From NCBI GenBank assembly GCA_002308935.1, contig DBWN01000244.1, positions 2,545-16,070 on the forward strand: a DNA stretch of 13,526 nt. The letters run 5' to 3'. The stretch's first letter is position 1; the number at the start of each line of letters is the position of its first letter. This document shows, in pieces, positions 1 to 8,117 of this stretch. The DNA comes from Bacteroidales bacterium UBA1237. Lineage in GTDB: Bacteria; Bacteroidota; Bacteroidia; Bacteroidales; UBA932. The notes beneath the pieces are model-generated. The model was not told the DNA's origin and did no database searches. It worked only from the letters and a program-made list of their open reading frames with translations. A program made the position numbers and the translations under genes.

Positions 1-76
1 ACATCATTCACGGAAGGATATGTCCGTTGTCGAACAATCGCGAGTATTCCAGTTCTGAGCATATAGCCTTGCTGCT

Positions 77-712
77 ATGTCGCCCCACTCCTTCATCCCG
101 TCAAAGAAGTGGCCCGAAGCAGTAAGCGAAGCGTTGTCCTATATTACAGAGTTGCCCGAACACGGAGATATCGACGAGCCCGTGTTCCTGTTCGGTCCAC
201 CCTTTCACGGCAGATTGCCCCTCCGGGTCAGAGTGAAAGGACATACGACGCCCTTGTGCGTCCTCGGTGACGAGTATCCTTTTCTGGATGAACTCCGGGA
301 CTGGATGGAGCGCTGCCTGACGTACGATCGTCTCGGGATATTCCGCCCCGAAATCGCCACGCTCGACACTCCGGACGGGGTATGCTATCTCCTCATGGTC
401 CATGCCGGATGGGAAAGGGCGCGTCAATTCGACGTGTCCTCCATCTCGGAGCTCATCGTCATTCTGTCCGACTGCAACAAGCCGGCTTTCCGTTGCTTCT
501 GCAGGACACGAGAGACCATCCGGGATCTCTACGGGGCGATTCTCGAGTGCATCCATGAATACAGGAGCTTGTTCGACGGCTCGATGCACTGGTACGATAC
601 GGATTCATTTTCTCTGTTGGATAAAGAGTCCTGCTCTGCCCGGATGGAAAAACTCGTCAGGTCGCGAGCAATTGAAATCAAGACCGGATTCCATGGGAAA
701 AACCACCATTGA
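77..712 (+). CDS. Hypothetical protein, 211 aa, family not recognised
   Basis: I do not recognise this protein. It is soluble-looking, with no signal peptide or membrane segment, and rich in aromatic residues, acidic residues and cysteines (C62, C80, C104 and several between residues 135 and 160). There is no P-loop, nuclease or HTH motif that I can see. The ATG at 77 is the first in frame after a stop at 56-58, and the reading frame is open to the TGA at 710-712. No Shine-Dalgarno sequence precedes it, as is usual in Bacteroidota. It lies 51 bases upstream of the PUA-like/HD-like gene on the same strand and at the left edge of a defence island, so it may belong with that gene, but this is only positional. 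Codon use (C/G at third positions) matches the downstream Wadjet genes, which supports real coding. Confidence 0.65.
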   Translation: MSPHSFIPSKKWPEAVSEALSYITELPEHGDIDEPVFLFGPPFHGRLPLRVRVKGHTTPLCVLGDEYPFLDELRDWMERCLTYDRLGIFRPEIATLDTPDGVCYLLMVHAGWERARQFDVSSISELIVILSDCNKPAFRCFCRTRETIRDLYGAILECIHEYRSLFDGSMHWYDTDSFSLLDKESCSARMEKLVRSRAIEIKTGFHGKNHH

Positions 713-735
713 CGATATGTGTCAAAGCCCGGATT

Positions 736-743
736 TATCTTTG
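736..743 (+). promoter_or_regulatory. Bacteroidota -7 element (TAnnTTTG) for the PUA-like/HD-like gene
   Basis: TATCTTTG at 736-743 is an exact match to the Bacteroidota sigma-ABfr -7 consensus, about 20 bases upstream of the ATG at 764. A TTG at 709-711 could serve as the -33 element, but its spacing of 24 bases is a little longer than the usual 19-21. The position between a stop codon and a start codon fits a promoter. The weak -33 keeps this moderate. Confidence 0.5.
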
Positions 744-763
744 TCCCGTCAACAGAAACCGTA

Positions 764-1498
764 ATGAAAACATTTATCTTGGAATGGAACCCGGCCGTCT
801 CAAGCTACCTGGAAAGCGATTTCAGGATGGACATCGGCTTTCTTGAGTTCGGGGACTTCAACTGGAGCGTCTGGGAGCATGATAAGGCCCGGAGCGGGGA
901 CAACTTCTATCTGGTCCGCTGCGGAGCACCCCCGACGGGCATCGTGATGAAAGGGTTCTTCACCTCCAACCCCTACCGCGGTCAGGACTGGTCGGGAAGA
1001 GGACGCGAGGTCTACTATATGAACCTGCGTCCCACCTTCATGGTGAGTCCCAACCATCCCAAGGGGATCCTCTCCACCGGAGTGCTCGAAAAGGCGATGC
1101 CGGACTTCGAGTGGAACGGCGGCCATTCCGGACGGCAGCTGCCCGAAGCGTACCGGGAAATCCTTGACGGGCTGTGGGGCGGCTACGAGTCACGTTTTCG
1201 GCCCCGGGACCTTGACGGCGAGCTGGCGGACCGCTTAGGTCGTCCCGAGGCGGGGATAGACGAGGCCATCGCCCTGGCGTCCGAGGCCCTTTTCGACAGG
1301 AAGTACAAGGACGGGAAGCCCGCCATCTTGAACGCTCTCGCCTCCGGCCTGGCCGGCACGACGGAGAGGGACAAGATATGCGGCTTCCTCTCCCCGGTCA
1401 TCCAAGAAACAGCGTGGACAGCCGGGGAGATACGCGACAAGGGGTTCCCCGAAGAGATCATCGACTCACTCGTCAGCCAGATACCATCTAATGCATAA
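764..1498 (+). CDS. PUA/EVE-like domain fused to a degenerate RelA/SpoT-type HD domain, 244 aa
   Basis: The start chosen is the ATG at 764, because upstream codons in frame overlap the promoter motif and the protein then begins MKTFILEWNP, a typical start for this kind of Bacteroidota protein. Residues 1-145 look like a PUA/EVE-type ligand-binding fold: W35/W37, then SGDNFYLVR (44-52), GIVMKGFFTSNP (59-70), and a late HSGRQLP near 121-127. Such folds often read modified bases in nucleic acids. Residues 163-240 align by eye with small (p)ppGpp-hydrolase-like HD proteins: an AIALASEA helix (168-175), KDGKPAILNAL (182-192) where the family has GKPYILHPL, FLSPVIQET (208-216) where it has LLHDVVEDT, and GFPEEII (227-233). 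The metal-binding H and HD residues are replaced (N190-A191, S210-P211), so it should be catalytically dead. The fold assignments are inferences from pattern. It ends about 95 bases before jetA and could act with it as a sensor. Confidence 0.7.
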   Translation: MKTFILEWNPAVSSYLESDFRMDIGFLEFGDFNWSVWEHDKARSGDNFYLVRCGAPPTGIVMKGFFTSNPYRGQDWSGRGREVYYMNLRPTFMVSPNHPKGILSTGVLEKAMPDFEWNGGHSGRQLPEAYREILDGLWGGYESRFRPRDLDGELADRLGRPEAGIDEAIALASEALFDRKYKDGKPAILNALASGLAGTTERDKICGFLSPVIQETAWTAGEIRDKGFPEEIIDSLVSQIPSNA

Positions 1499-1523
1499 AC
1501 CCCCTCCATCCGGGAATTATTCG

Positions 1524-1531
1524 TATCTTTA
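1524..1531 (+). promoter_or_regulatory. Candidate Bacteroidota -7 element upstream of the Wadjet operon
   Basis: TATCTTTA at 1524-1531 matches TAnnTTTG at all fixed positions but the last. It lies 63 bases upstream of the jetA ATG, in the only gap (1499-1594) between the preceding gene and the operon. I see no convincing TTTG -33 element at the expected distance, so the call is tentative. All four jet genes are tightly packed and would be read from a promoter in this gap. Confidence 0.4.
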
Positions 1532-1594
1532 TGGTCCTAACCCACAGGGGCTCCGACATTGTCCGCCAACCGGCAGTCCCGATCCGATAACACC

Positions 1595-2869
1595 ATGAGA
1601 ATAGACAGTCTCAAAGAATTCCTCGACATCCAGAGGCGCTATGACGACTTGATTATAGCGCTGTACCAGCACAGGAACCTGGGCGGCATCCCGTACGAAT
1701 CTGCCCTCAATCTGTGCGGCGGGGAGGAGAAGAACGGGGAGGCCAAGCTGAAGACGTTCCTTTCGGCCAAGAGGCTCGGCCTGGAAACCGACGCGGGGAT
1801 CATCCTGGACCCCCTTCTCCGTGACGTTTACGAAAAGGTCCTCCGCTCCAATGTTCTCCTCAGCGACGAGGCGGTCTCGAGGATCCGGCCGGAGGTGGAG
1901 AGGCTCTGTAACGAATGGGACGCCTGCGAGAACGTCTCTGACAAGAGGAACCTTATCTCGGAACTCTATCAGGTGCTCGAGCGGATCCCCTCCGGGCTCG
2001 AGCAGAGCATCGGGGACCTGACCCGGATGATGGAGGAAGACTACAAGGCCGCCATCAGCCTCTCCCTGAAAAGGGCGAAGCTGAACACGCTCGCCGAACG
2101 GGCGAAGCAAATCCAGAAGCTGCTGGACGAGAGCCACAGCCTGCTGTCCGACGAGACGCACAAGCTCCGGACGGTCATCCTGCGGGACCCGGAGGCCAAC
2201 ACCTTCATGATATCGGACGTCCTGGCCCGAGCTAAGAACCAGCTCCACGACTCCTCCGAATCCCTGATCGAGGTGACCCGCCGTCTCCAGGAGTACATCT
2301 CGAAGGTGGAGCGCGCGACCCGGGTGGCCAAGCGGGCGCACCTTCTCGCGAAGAAAATCTCCTACGGGACGCTCGAGACCGAGACGACCTTCCTCGACGT
2401 CATCCGGCAGTACGAGGATACCGGCCGGAAGAGCGAGACCTACGTCAAGGTCAGCAAGGTCGACGTGCCCGCCCTCGTGGAAGAGGGGCGTTTCATCGAC
2501 GAGTTCCTGCTCATCGCCTCGGGCGAGCTGCTGGGGAAGGAGGTCAACCGTACGGCGCCGGCCATCGACTTCGAACAGGCGGAGGCCCGCCCGGAGAAGG
2601 AGCGCATCCCCTACAGGCCGGATTACAGGAAGCTCTTCCGCTCGTTCAGCGCCCAGGGGAAGGACCTCTTCTCGTTCCTCATCGACTACGATTTCAAGGC
2701 GGATGTCCCCGTCTGGCAGCGCATCGAGCTGTTCGCATACTACTGCGCCTCCCCGGAGTTCCAGCGGACGCTCGACTTCCCTGCCGGGAAGACGGGCAAT
2801 TACGTCTACACATCGCCGCTTTCCGGTAGGCGCATCTCCCTCGACTATCAAATTGTAAACAACCGCTGA
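1595..2869 (+). CDS. jetA: Wadjet protein JetA, kleisin-like subunit, 424 aa
   Basis: JetA is the kleisin-like subunit that bridges the JetC ATPase heads in the Wadjet loop-extruding, plasmid-cleaving complex. The identification rests on position (first of four genes in the jetA-B-C-D order), size and composition. The sequence starts MRIDSLKEFLD and is mostly helical: an N-terminal part fit for a winged helix (about 1-90), a long charged helical middle with coiled-coil character (about 95-280), and a C-terminal part with several aromatics (PDYRKLFRSF around 345, then FSFLIDYDF), fit for the second head-binding winged helix. I chose the ATG at 1595; an in-frame TTG at 1559 would add 12 residues but has no support. 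Length is closer to type II JetA proteins than to type I (DUF3375) or type III ones; this subtype is an inference from size. The next gene begins one base after its stop. Confidence 0.82.
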   Translation: MRIDSLKEFLDIQRRYDDLIIALYQHRNLGGIPYESALNLCGGEEKNGEAKLKTFLSAKRLGLETDAGIILDPLLRDVYEKVLRSNVLLSDEAVSRIRPEVERLCNEWDACENVSDKRNLISELYQVLERIPSGLEQSIGDLTRMMEEDYKAAISLSLKRAKLNTLAERAKQIQKLLDESHSLLSDETHKLRTVILRDPEANTFMISDVLARAKNQLHDSSESLIEVTRRLQEYISKVERATRVAKRAHLLAKKISYGTLETETTFLDVIRQYEDTGRKSETYVKVSKVDVPALVEEGRFIDEFLLIASGELLGKEVNRTAPAIDFEQAEARPEKERIPYRPDYRKLFRSFSAQGKDLFSFLIDYDFKADVPVWQRIELFAYYCASPEFQRTLDFPAGKTGNYVYTSPLSGRRISLDYQIVNNR

Positions 2870-2870
2870 C

Positions 2871-3497
2871 ATGGATATCACGAATCTCAAATACGCAGCC
2901 CAGATGTTCCGGCACCTGAACGGAGGGCATTTCATCTGCGCTACGTCGATGGACGACGAGAAGCGCAACTGGTACGAAGCCCTGGAGGCCGGCTGGGAGG
3001 ACTACGCCAAGGTCTGGCTGGCGACCACCGGGATGGACCTGGCCCGGGGTGACGGATACTATTTTTTCCGGAAAAGGGTATCCGGAGACAGGAAGTCGTT
3101 CGAGACGATGGCCTCCGACTACAAAGAGTACCTCTCCATCCTAAACCTCCTCTTCCAGCTGGACCAATCCTTCGGGGTCGGCCACCTCATCACGAGGACC
3201 TGGATCCTCTCCCGGCTGGACATGTGCCCTCCGGCAAAGGAAATCTGCCGGAACCTGTTCAACAGCAACACGACGGACGAGTGGGCGACGGAGCTCCTCG
3301 AGATCCTCGAGAAGAAGATGGAGATCGTGTGCAGCTATCTGGACAACGAGCGCAACGAGATCCGCTACCTCGTCACCCAGGCCTTCGACTATTACCGCAC
3401 CTTCGTCGAGAGCATCCAGTTCATCTCCAAGGAAGACGAGCAGGCCATCGAGAAGACCCCCGAGTCCTCCCTGTTCGATGTAATTGACAACCAGTAG
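2871..3497 (+). CDS. jetB: Wadjet protein JetB, MukE/MksE-like KITE subunit, 208 aa
   Basis: JetB forms a dimer of winged-helix (KITE) proteins that bind the kleisin JetA, as MukE does for MukF. The protein is small, acidic and helical, with GDGYYFFRKR (around 60-69), as expected for a beta-wing, followed by helical segments (SDYKEYLSILNLLFQLDQ and ITRTWILSRL) and a C-terminal helical, acidic tail. The sequence alone would not identify it with certainty; the strong arguments are the size and the place between JetA and the SMC-like ATPase. The ATG is one base after the jetA stop, and the jetC ATG follows 8 bases after its own stop, so translation is probably coupled. No Shine-Dalgarno sequence is visible. 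Confidence 0.8.
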   Translation: MDITNLKYAAQMFRHLNGGHFICATSMDDEKRNWYEALEAGWEDYAKVWLATTGMDLARGDGYYFFRKRVSGDRKSFETMASDYKEYLSILNLLFQLDQSFGVGHLITRTWILSRLDMCPPAKEICRNLFNSNTTDEWATELLEILEKKMEIVCSYLDNERNEIRYLVTQAFDYYRTFVESIQFISKEDEQAIEKTPESSLFDVIDNQ

Positions 3498-3505
3498 AAT
3501 GCGTC

Positions 3506-6500
3506 ATGGAAAAGTTATTGGGACAAAAACGGCTTGAAAGGATTATCCTCATCAATTCCTCCACTTTCCAGTATGCGGAGGTCCACGTGGACGGGAACAC
3601 CCATATCTCCGGAGACAACAGTTCCGGCAAGACCACCTTCCTTCAGATCGAGACCCTGTTCTACACCGGTGACTCCTCGGCGAAGGCCCTGGGGATCGGC
3701 GACGGGAAACTCCCCTTCGCCCAGTACAACCTCAAGATGAACAACTCCTACATCATCTACGAGGTGCGCCGCTCCAATGACCCAGAGGACTGCTTCCTAG
3801 TCTTCCTCAAGAACAGCAACTGGCCGACCTTCCAGTTCTTCGACTGCCCCTATTCGAAGGAGATCTTCGTCGACGGGAACGGCGTCGCATATGACAACCT
3901 CGAGAACGTGAAGAACGCGGCCCAGCGCCTGCATCCCGGACTGGACATGCGCCAGGCCCGGGGCAGGAAGGAGTACATCGACATCCTCTATGGCTGGAGG
4001 GATGGGACCGTCGGGAAGATGCGTAGCTGGGAGAAATTCTCCCTCACCTTCTGCCGGGGCATCGACCGCCCCCACGAGAAGATTACCAACCTGTTGAAGA
4101 TGCTCCTGAACCTCGGCAAGGTACAGGGGGACGTCCTGCAGGAGATGATCGTCAGCACCATGGGATCCACGGCGAAGCCCTTCGACGTAGAGAGGGAGCA
4201 GAAGCGCGCCGCCCAGCTGATGAGGGAGTACAACTGCATCCGCTCCTGGACCACGGACCCCAACATGCTCGCCAGGCAGAAGCAGTTCGAGAAGACCTAT
4301 GAAACCTACTTGAGGGAGAAGATCAACTTCGAGCAGTTCCCAGGAAAGGCAAAATACGCCAGGAACAATTACATCGAACTGATCGGGGAGATCTCGAAGG
4401 AACGGGACGAGGCCCAGGCCGAGTATGACGCTTACTTAAAAGCCATTAATGAAAGACGGGAAGAGGCGGAGCAGCTCATCGCCGCCCTCAAGGACCGTCG
4501 TTCGCGGCTGCAGGGGGATTATGACAAGATCGCGGACAAGAGAAAACGTTACCAGGACCTGATCTCCCTAATCCCCCTGATGGAGGCAGAACCCCAGAAA
4601 CGGGAGGCCCTGGGGCTTGCCAAGGAGAGACTTCAGGACCTGACCGGGCAGTCGGAATCCCTAACTGTGAAGTTCGATGCGAAAAAGGATGAGTTGAAGG
4701 GGAAGTACGGCGTCAGAAAAGCAGAAGTCGAAGCCGCGATAGCCCAGGAAGAGACAGCGGCGACCAACCGAAAGAAGGGCGTATCGGACACAGTCGAGGA
4801 AGAGCGCAGCGCTGAGGAAAAACGGCACAACGAAAAGATTGACCTATTGAATGAGAAGAAGGACCGCTTCACTGGACTCATCACTAACGGCAAGATTGAG
4901 AAACAGCGGATCGAGAACTCGCACCCGAAGGCCAACGAGCTGAATAAGCTTTCGGAAAGGGAGGAAGAGCTTTCACGGGAGATCCGGCAGATCGAGAAAG
5001 AAATCCTCGAGCTGGAACACTCCATCCAGGCTTTGGAGAACGAGAAGAAGAATGCGCCGGCGACCATCCGGCTCGGTTTCTCCGGGCCGATCCGCGACAA
5101 GGAGGACGCTCTCAAGGCCGCCGGGAAGAAAAGGGATGAACTTACCAGGAAACTGAGTTCCTTTGATGGGTCGCTTGCCGAATGGCTCAGCAAGAACGTA
5201 GAGGGATGGAACCGAACCCTCGGCAAGGTCCTCTCCGAAAAGGTCCTCTTCGACCAGGGGCTCTCTCCGGAGAAGGCTTCCGACAAGGCGGATTCCGTGT
5301 ACGGGGTGATGCTCGACCTCACCCGGCTCTCCCCCACCGAGACCGACCCCGCCCTCTTGAAGGAGAGGCTGGACAATGCGTCGCTCGAATGTGAGAATGC
5401 GCAGAAAGCACTCCAGGACGAAAAAGACCGGGAGGAAGCGGCCGTCAAACAGAAGATCGACGAAATCGTGAAGCGGATATCCGAGGCGAAGGACAATAAG
5501 GACAAGCTGGAAAAGAAAAAGGCCGAACAGGGCGGCGTCCTCGATGTCGTCGGGGCCCAGATATATTCCCTGGCGGAAGAGGAGAAGCGGATTGTCAAGA
5601 GCGAGGCCAGCAAGATCCAAAAGGAGATTGACGCCAATGAGATAGAGCTGGAAGCCGTCCTGGGTGATATCCGTAAGGAGAACGATGAGTATCGCCGCTT
5701 CTGCGAGGGATTGAAGACCCGGAAGGAAGAACTCGAGAAGAAGATTCAGAAGGAGTTCGATAAGTATAAAGAAGGTCATGAAAACATCCTCAAAAGAGAC
5801 AAGGAGCAGCTGGACAAGGACCTGAAACAGATCGACGCCGACCTGGCCCAGGCCCTGTCTGAAAACGGGGTGGACGCAGCCCGCGTCGAAGCGCTCCAGA
5901 AGGAGATCGACTCCCTTGAAAAGGATGTGATAAAGATCGATGCCAACAAGCAGCATTACCACGATTATCTCAAGGACAAGGCGGACTACTTTGACAACGA
6001 GAGCATTTGGGCAGCTTCCCTGGAAAGCCTTTCGGAATCCATCCGGAAGAATGAGGAAGACGAGAGGGCCAAGGTCGCAGTGGAAAACCTCAAAGCCGAA
6101 GAGAAGAACCAGGTCGTGCAGGACAGGATCGGGGAAATAGCGAACGCCAAGGAGGAAATCGACGAGGTCGACAATTATTTCGCCGAGAACCGCCAGGATG
6201 ACTATGCTGCGGCGAAGCCCATCAAGACCGATGATTCGGCCAAAGAGATCGTCAAATCCGGCAAGGGCGCGGACCAGAGGATCGAGAACGCAGTCAACAT
6301 ACTGAATCTCTGCTGGTCCACGTTCCGGAACAATCTCGGGGATTTCGGCATCAACCGCTTCTTCCCATCCGCTGCGGCCTGCCAGGATATGGGAGAGGAT
6401 TCCCGGGCCCAGCAGGACGTCTACGAGTTCATCACCGAGAACCTCATCGCCGAACACTGCAAGGCGTGGAACACCGCCGCCGTACCCTTCGTCAGCGGCA

Positions 6501-7234
6501 TCGCATACCAGGCGACGGAGTACGCGACGGACATCAAGAAGGTCCGCGAGACCGTCAGCAGCATTAACCGCCTGTTCCGCGAGTACAACTTCACCGACGT
6601 CATCAAGAGAATTGAGCTGTCGGTCGAGGACGTGGGGTCCGACCTGATCGCCCTCATCAAGCGGTCCATCGAGATCCACGAAGACTACTGCGGCGAGAGT
6701 GACGGCGACCGGAACTTCCTGGACGGGTCATCCGGCAACAAGTCTTTCATCGCCTTCATCCAGGACATCGCGTCCAACCTGACCAAGAGCAGCCAGGTGC
6801 AGCTCAACCTGGAGGACATGTTCACCCTCTACATCGAGGTGGATGAAGGCCTGAACCGCTCTGGACGCAGGCGCGACATCAAGGACATGGGGTCGAACGG
6901 CATCGACACCATCTTCAAGAACCTCCTATATCTCCTGCTCCTTACGAGCATCAGGAAGAGATGCGCCAGCGAGGGACAGGGGTTCATGGTCCACTGTCCG
7001 ATCGACGAGCAGGCGACCCTCTCGCCGAGCAATTTCAACAGCCTGATGAACCTGGCCAACCGCATGGGGGTCTACATCCTCGCGAACTCCCCCCAGCTCC
7101 CGAACGGGACCGAGGAGAGCTTCCGCTACGGCTACACGTTCTGGAAGCGCCAGGGCTCCGAGTTCACGAACGCCACGAACATTCTGTCCTTCACCCAAAT
7201 GGATACGCCCGATGAAAGAGAAGCTGAATCTTAA
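3506..7234 (+). CDS. jetC: Wadjet protein JetC, SMC/MukB-like ATPase, 1242 aa
   Basis: JetC is the motor of the Wadjet complex: an SMC-like ATPase that dimerises at a hinge and at its heads and extrudes DNA loops. Walker A is GDNSSGKT at residues 36-43 with K42. A long charged coiled coil follows (about 270-520), then a central non-coiled block at about 550-610 (AEWLSKNVEGWNRTLG, then YGVMLDLTRLS) that should be the hinge, then the returning coiled coil to about 910. The C-terminal head holds a GSNG signature-like motif (1129-1132) and Walker B with D1167-E1168 in FMVHCPIDEQ, followed by ILANSPQLPNG. No CxxC zinc hook is present, which argues against Rad50/SbcC. The heads and hinge are all intact, so the ATPase should be functional. 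It overlaps jetD by 23 bases in a different frame, which suggests translational coupling. Confidence 0.9.
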   Translation: MEKLLGQKRLERIILINSSTFQYAEVHVDGNTHISGDNSSGKTTFLQIETLFYTGDSSAKALGIGDGKLPFAQYNLKMNNSYIIYEVRRSNDPEDCFLVFLKNSNWPTFQFFDCPYSKEIFVDGNGVAYDNLENVKNAAQRLHPGLDMRQARGRKEYIDILYGWRDGTVGKMRSWEKFSLTFCRGIDRPHEKITNLLKMLLNLGKVQGDVLQEMIVSTMGSTAKPFDVEREQKRAAQLMREYNCIRSWTTDPNMLARQKQFEKTYETYLREKINFEQFPGKAKYARNNYIELIGEISKERDEAQAEYDAYLKAINERREEAEQLIAALKDRRSRLQGDYDKIADKRKRYQDLISLIPLMEAEPQKREALGLAKERLQDLTGQSESLTVKFDAKKDELKGKYGVRKAEVEAAIAQEETAATNRKKGVSDTVEEERSAEEKRHNEKIDLLNEKKDRFTGLITNGKIEKQRIENSHPKANELNKLSEREEELSREIRQIEKEILELEHSIQALENEKKNAPATIRLGFSGPIRDKEDALKAAGKKRDELTRKLSSFDGSLAEWLSKNVEGWNRTLGKVLSEKVLFDQGLSPEKASDKADSVYGVMLDLTRLSPTETDPALLKERLDNASLECENAQKALQDEKDREEAAVKQKIDEIVKRISEAKDNKDKLEKKKAEQGGVLDVVGAQIYSLAEEEKRIVKSEASKIQKEIDANEIELEAVLGDIRKENDEYRRFCEGLKTRKEELEKKIQKEFDKYKEGHENILKRDKEQLDKDLKQIDADLAQALSENGVDAARVEALQKEIDSLEKDVIKIDANKQHYHDYLKDKADYFDNESIWAASLESLSESIRKNEEDERAKVAVENLKAEEKNQVVQDRIGEIANAKEEIDEVDNYFAENRQDDYAAAKPIKTDDSAKEIVKSGKGADQRIENAVNILNLCWSTFRNNLGDFGINRFFPSAAACQDMGEDSRAQQDVYEFITENLIAEHCKAWNTAAVPFVSGIAYQATEYATDIKKVRETVSSINRLFREYNFTDVIKRIELSVEDVGSDLIALIKRSIEIHEDYCGESDGDRNFLDGSSGNKSFIAFIQDIASNLTKSSQVQLNLEDMFTLYIEVDEGLNRSGRRRDIKDMGSNGIDTIFKNLLYLLLLTSIRKRCASEGQGFMVHCPIDEQATLSPSNFNSLMNLANRMGVYILANSPQLPNGTEESFRYGYTFWKRQGSEFTNATNILSFTQMDTPDEREAES

Positions 7235-8117
7235 GAACCTTAAAGGACTCCTAACTCTTTTCGAAGAGAGAAGCATCGTAGGATCAGCGCTCTCGAAACC
7301 ACTACTGGACACTCTCTCAAAGGAGCATCTCGTAACAGTGAAACGCGAAGGGCGGTCGTATATCGTCAGGACATCCAATCCCGAAATGGTCCGGGGCTTT
7401 GCCCGGCGGCTCGCCGGGACCGACGACCTGGAATCCTATCTCGCCACGCTGGAAGGCCGGCAGGCTGGCACCAAACCGACCCGGACGGAGGCCGCCCAGC
7501 TGGTCAACGACACCAAGGCCTTCGGGACCGACGTCATGAAGGGCATCCGGCTGAACGCCATCCACCCCGTCTCCGTCTCCTTCGAGGGGAAGGAACTTGT
7601 CATCGACCCCCTCCCGGGGATGTCATTCGAGATTGACGAGCAGGCATTCCTCGACATCGACCCGGAGATCATCGTGGTCGGCGTGGAGAACTACGCCACC
7701 TTTATGCGGATCAAGGATTACGCCCATCTCTTCCGGGAGGGGATGCCCTATCTCTTTACCTACCGGAGCACCGGTGGAAAGGATTCCTACGGGAAATGGA
7801 TTGACTGGCTTAAGCGCATTCCCAATAGATATCTCCACTTCGGAGACCTGGACAAGGGCGGGCTCAGGATCTACATCGACTCCTTCCGGAGCGTCCTAGG
7901 CGACAGGGCCGAATTCCTCATCCCTGAGAACTTCGAGGAGATCATCCGAAACGGAAGCACAAAGCTATACAACGACCAGTACGGCCAGGCCGCTCCGGAC
8001 ACCACGAAAGACCCCCGTATCGTTCCGCTCCTGGATGCCATCGAGAAATACCGCAAGAGCTGCGAGCAGGAAATCTTGGCTCGTCCAAGGAAGAAAGGCG
8101 AGTCATTGCTATTATGA
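7212..8117 (+). CDS. jetD: Wadjet protein JetD, TOPRIM nuclease subunit, 301 aa
   Basis: JetD is the subunit that cuts plasmid DNA once the JetABC motor has reeled it in. The TOPRIM signature is clear: VVGVENYATF (155-164) with the catalytic E159, then HFGDLDKGGL (209-218) with the DxD pair D212 and D214, and a C-terminal CEQEIL (284-289) like the EQE motif of DUF2220 proteins. The first 100 residues are helical and should be the arm that contacts JetC or DNA. At 301 aa it is shorter than I expect of type I JetD, which carries a larger DUF3322 region. The ATG lies inside the end of jetC. Its stop (8115-8117) directly abuts the stop of the oppositely oriented specificity gene (8112-8114), so the two genes run into each other with no room for a terminator. 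Base composition falls sharply right after this stop. Confidence 0.88.
   Translation: MKEKLNLKNLKGLLTLFEERSIVGSALSKPLLDTLSKEHLVTVKREGRSYIVRTSNPEMVRGFARRLAGTDDLESYLATLEGRQAGTKPTRTEAAQLVNDTKAFGTDVMKGIRLNAIHPVSVSFEGKELVIDPLPGMSFEIDEQAFLDIDPEIIVVGVENYATFMRIKDYAHLFREGMPYLFTYRSTGGKDSYGKWIDWLKRIPNRYLHFGDLDKGGLRIYIDSFRSVLGDRAEFLIPENFEEIIRNGSTKLYNDQYGQAAPDTTKDPRIVPLLDAIEKYRKSCEQEILARPRKKGESLLL

Noticed and set aside
1..58. C-terminal end of an upstream plus-strand gene
   Set aside because: A frame is open from the window edge to a stop at 56-58, but 18 codons are too few to judge, and other frames are open as well.
719..763. 15-residue N-terminal extension of the PUA-like/HD-like protein
   Set aside because: The extension covers an exact -7 promoter element, and the ATG at 764 gives a typical protein start.
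1559..1594. TTG start giving a 12-residue longer JetA
   Set aside because: The ATG at 1595 is in frame, precedes the natural MRIDSLKEF start, and the extra residues (serine/arginine-rich) look like leader sequence rather than protein.
1529..2968. Long minus-strand open frame antisense to jetA
   Set aside because: It is a GC-rich shadow of jetA in an opposite frame, with low-complexity Leu/Arg/Val-rich sequence and no plausible domain.
4973..6679. 568-codon minus-strand open frame antisense to jetC
   Set aside because: It is the mirror of the charged JetC coiled coil, rich in Leu, Phe, Val and Asp, with no recognisable motif.
3506..7234. JetC as a Rad50/SbcC repair ATPase
   Set aside because: No CxxC zinc hook and no SbcD/Mre11 partner; the neighbours are kleisin-like, KITE-like and TOPRIM proteins.
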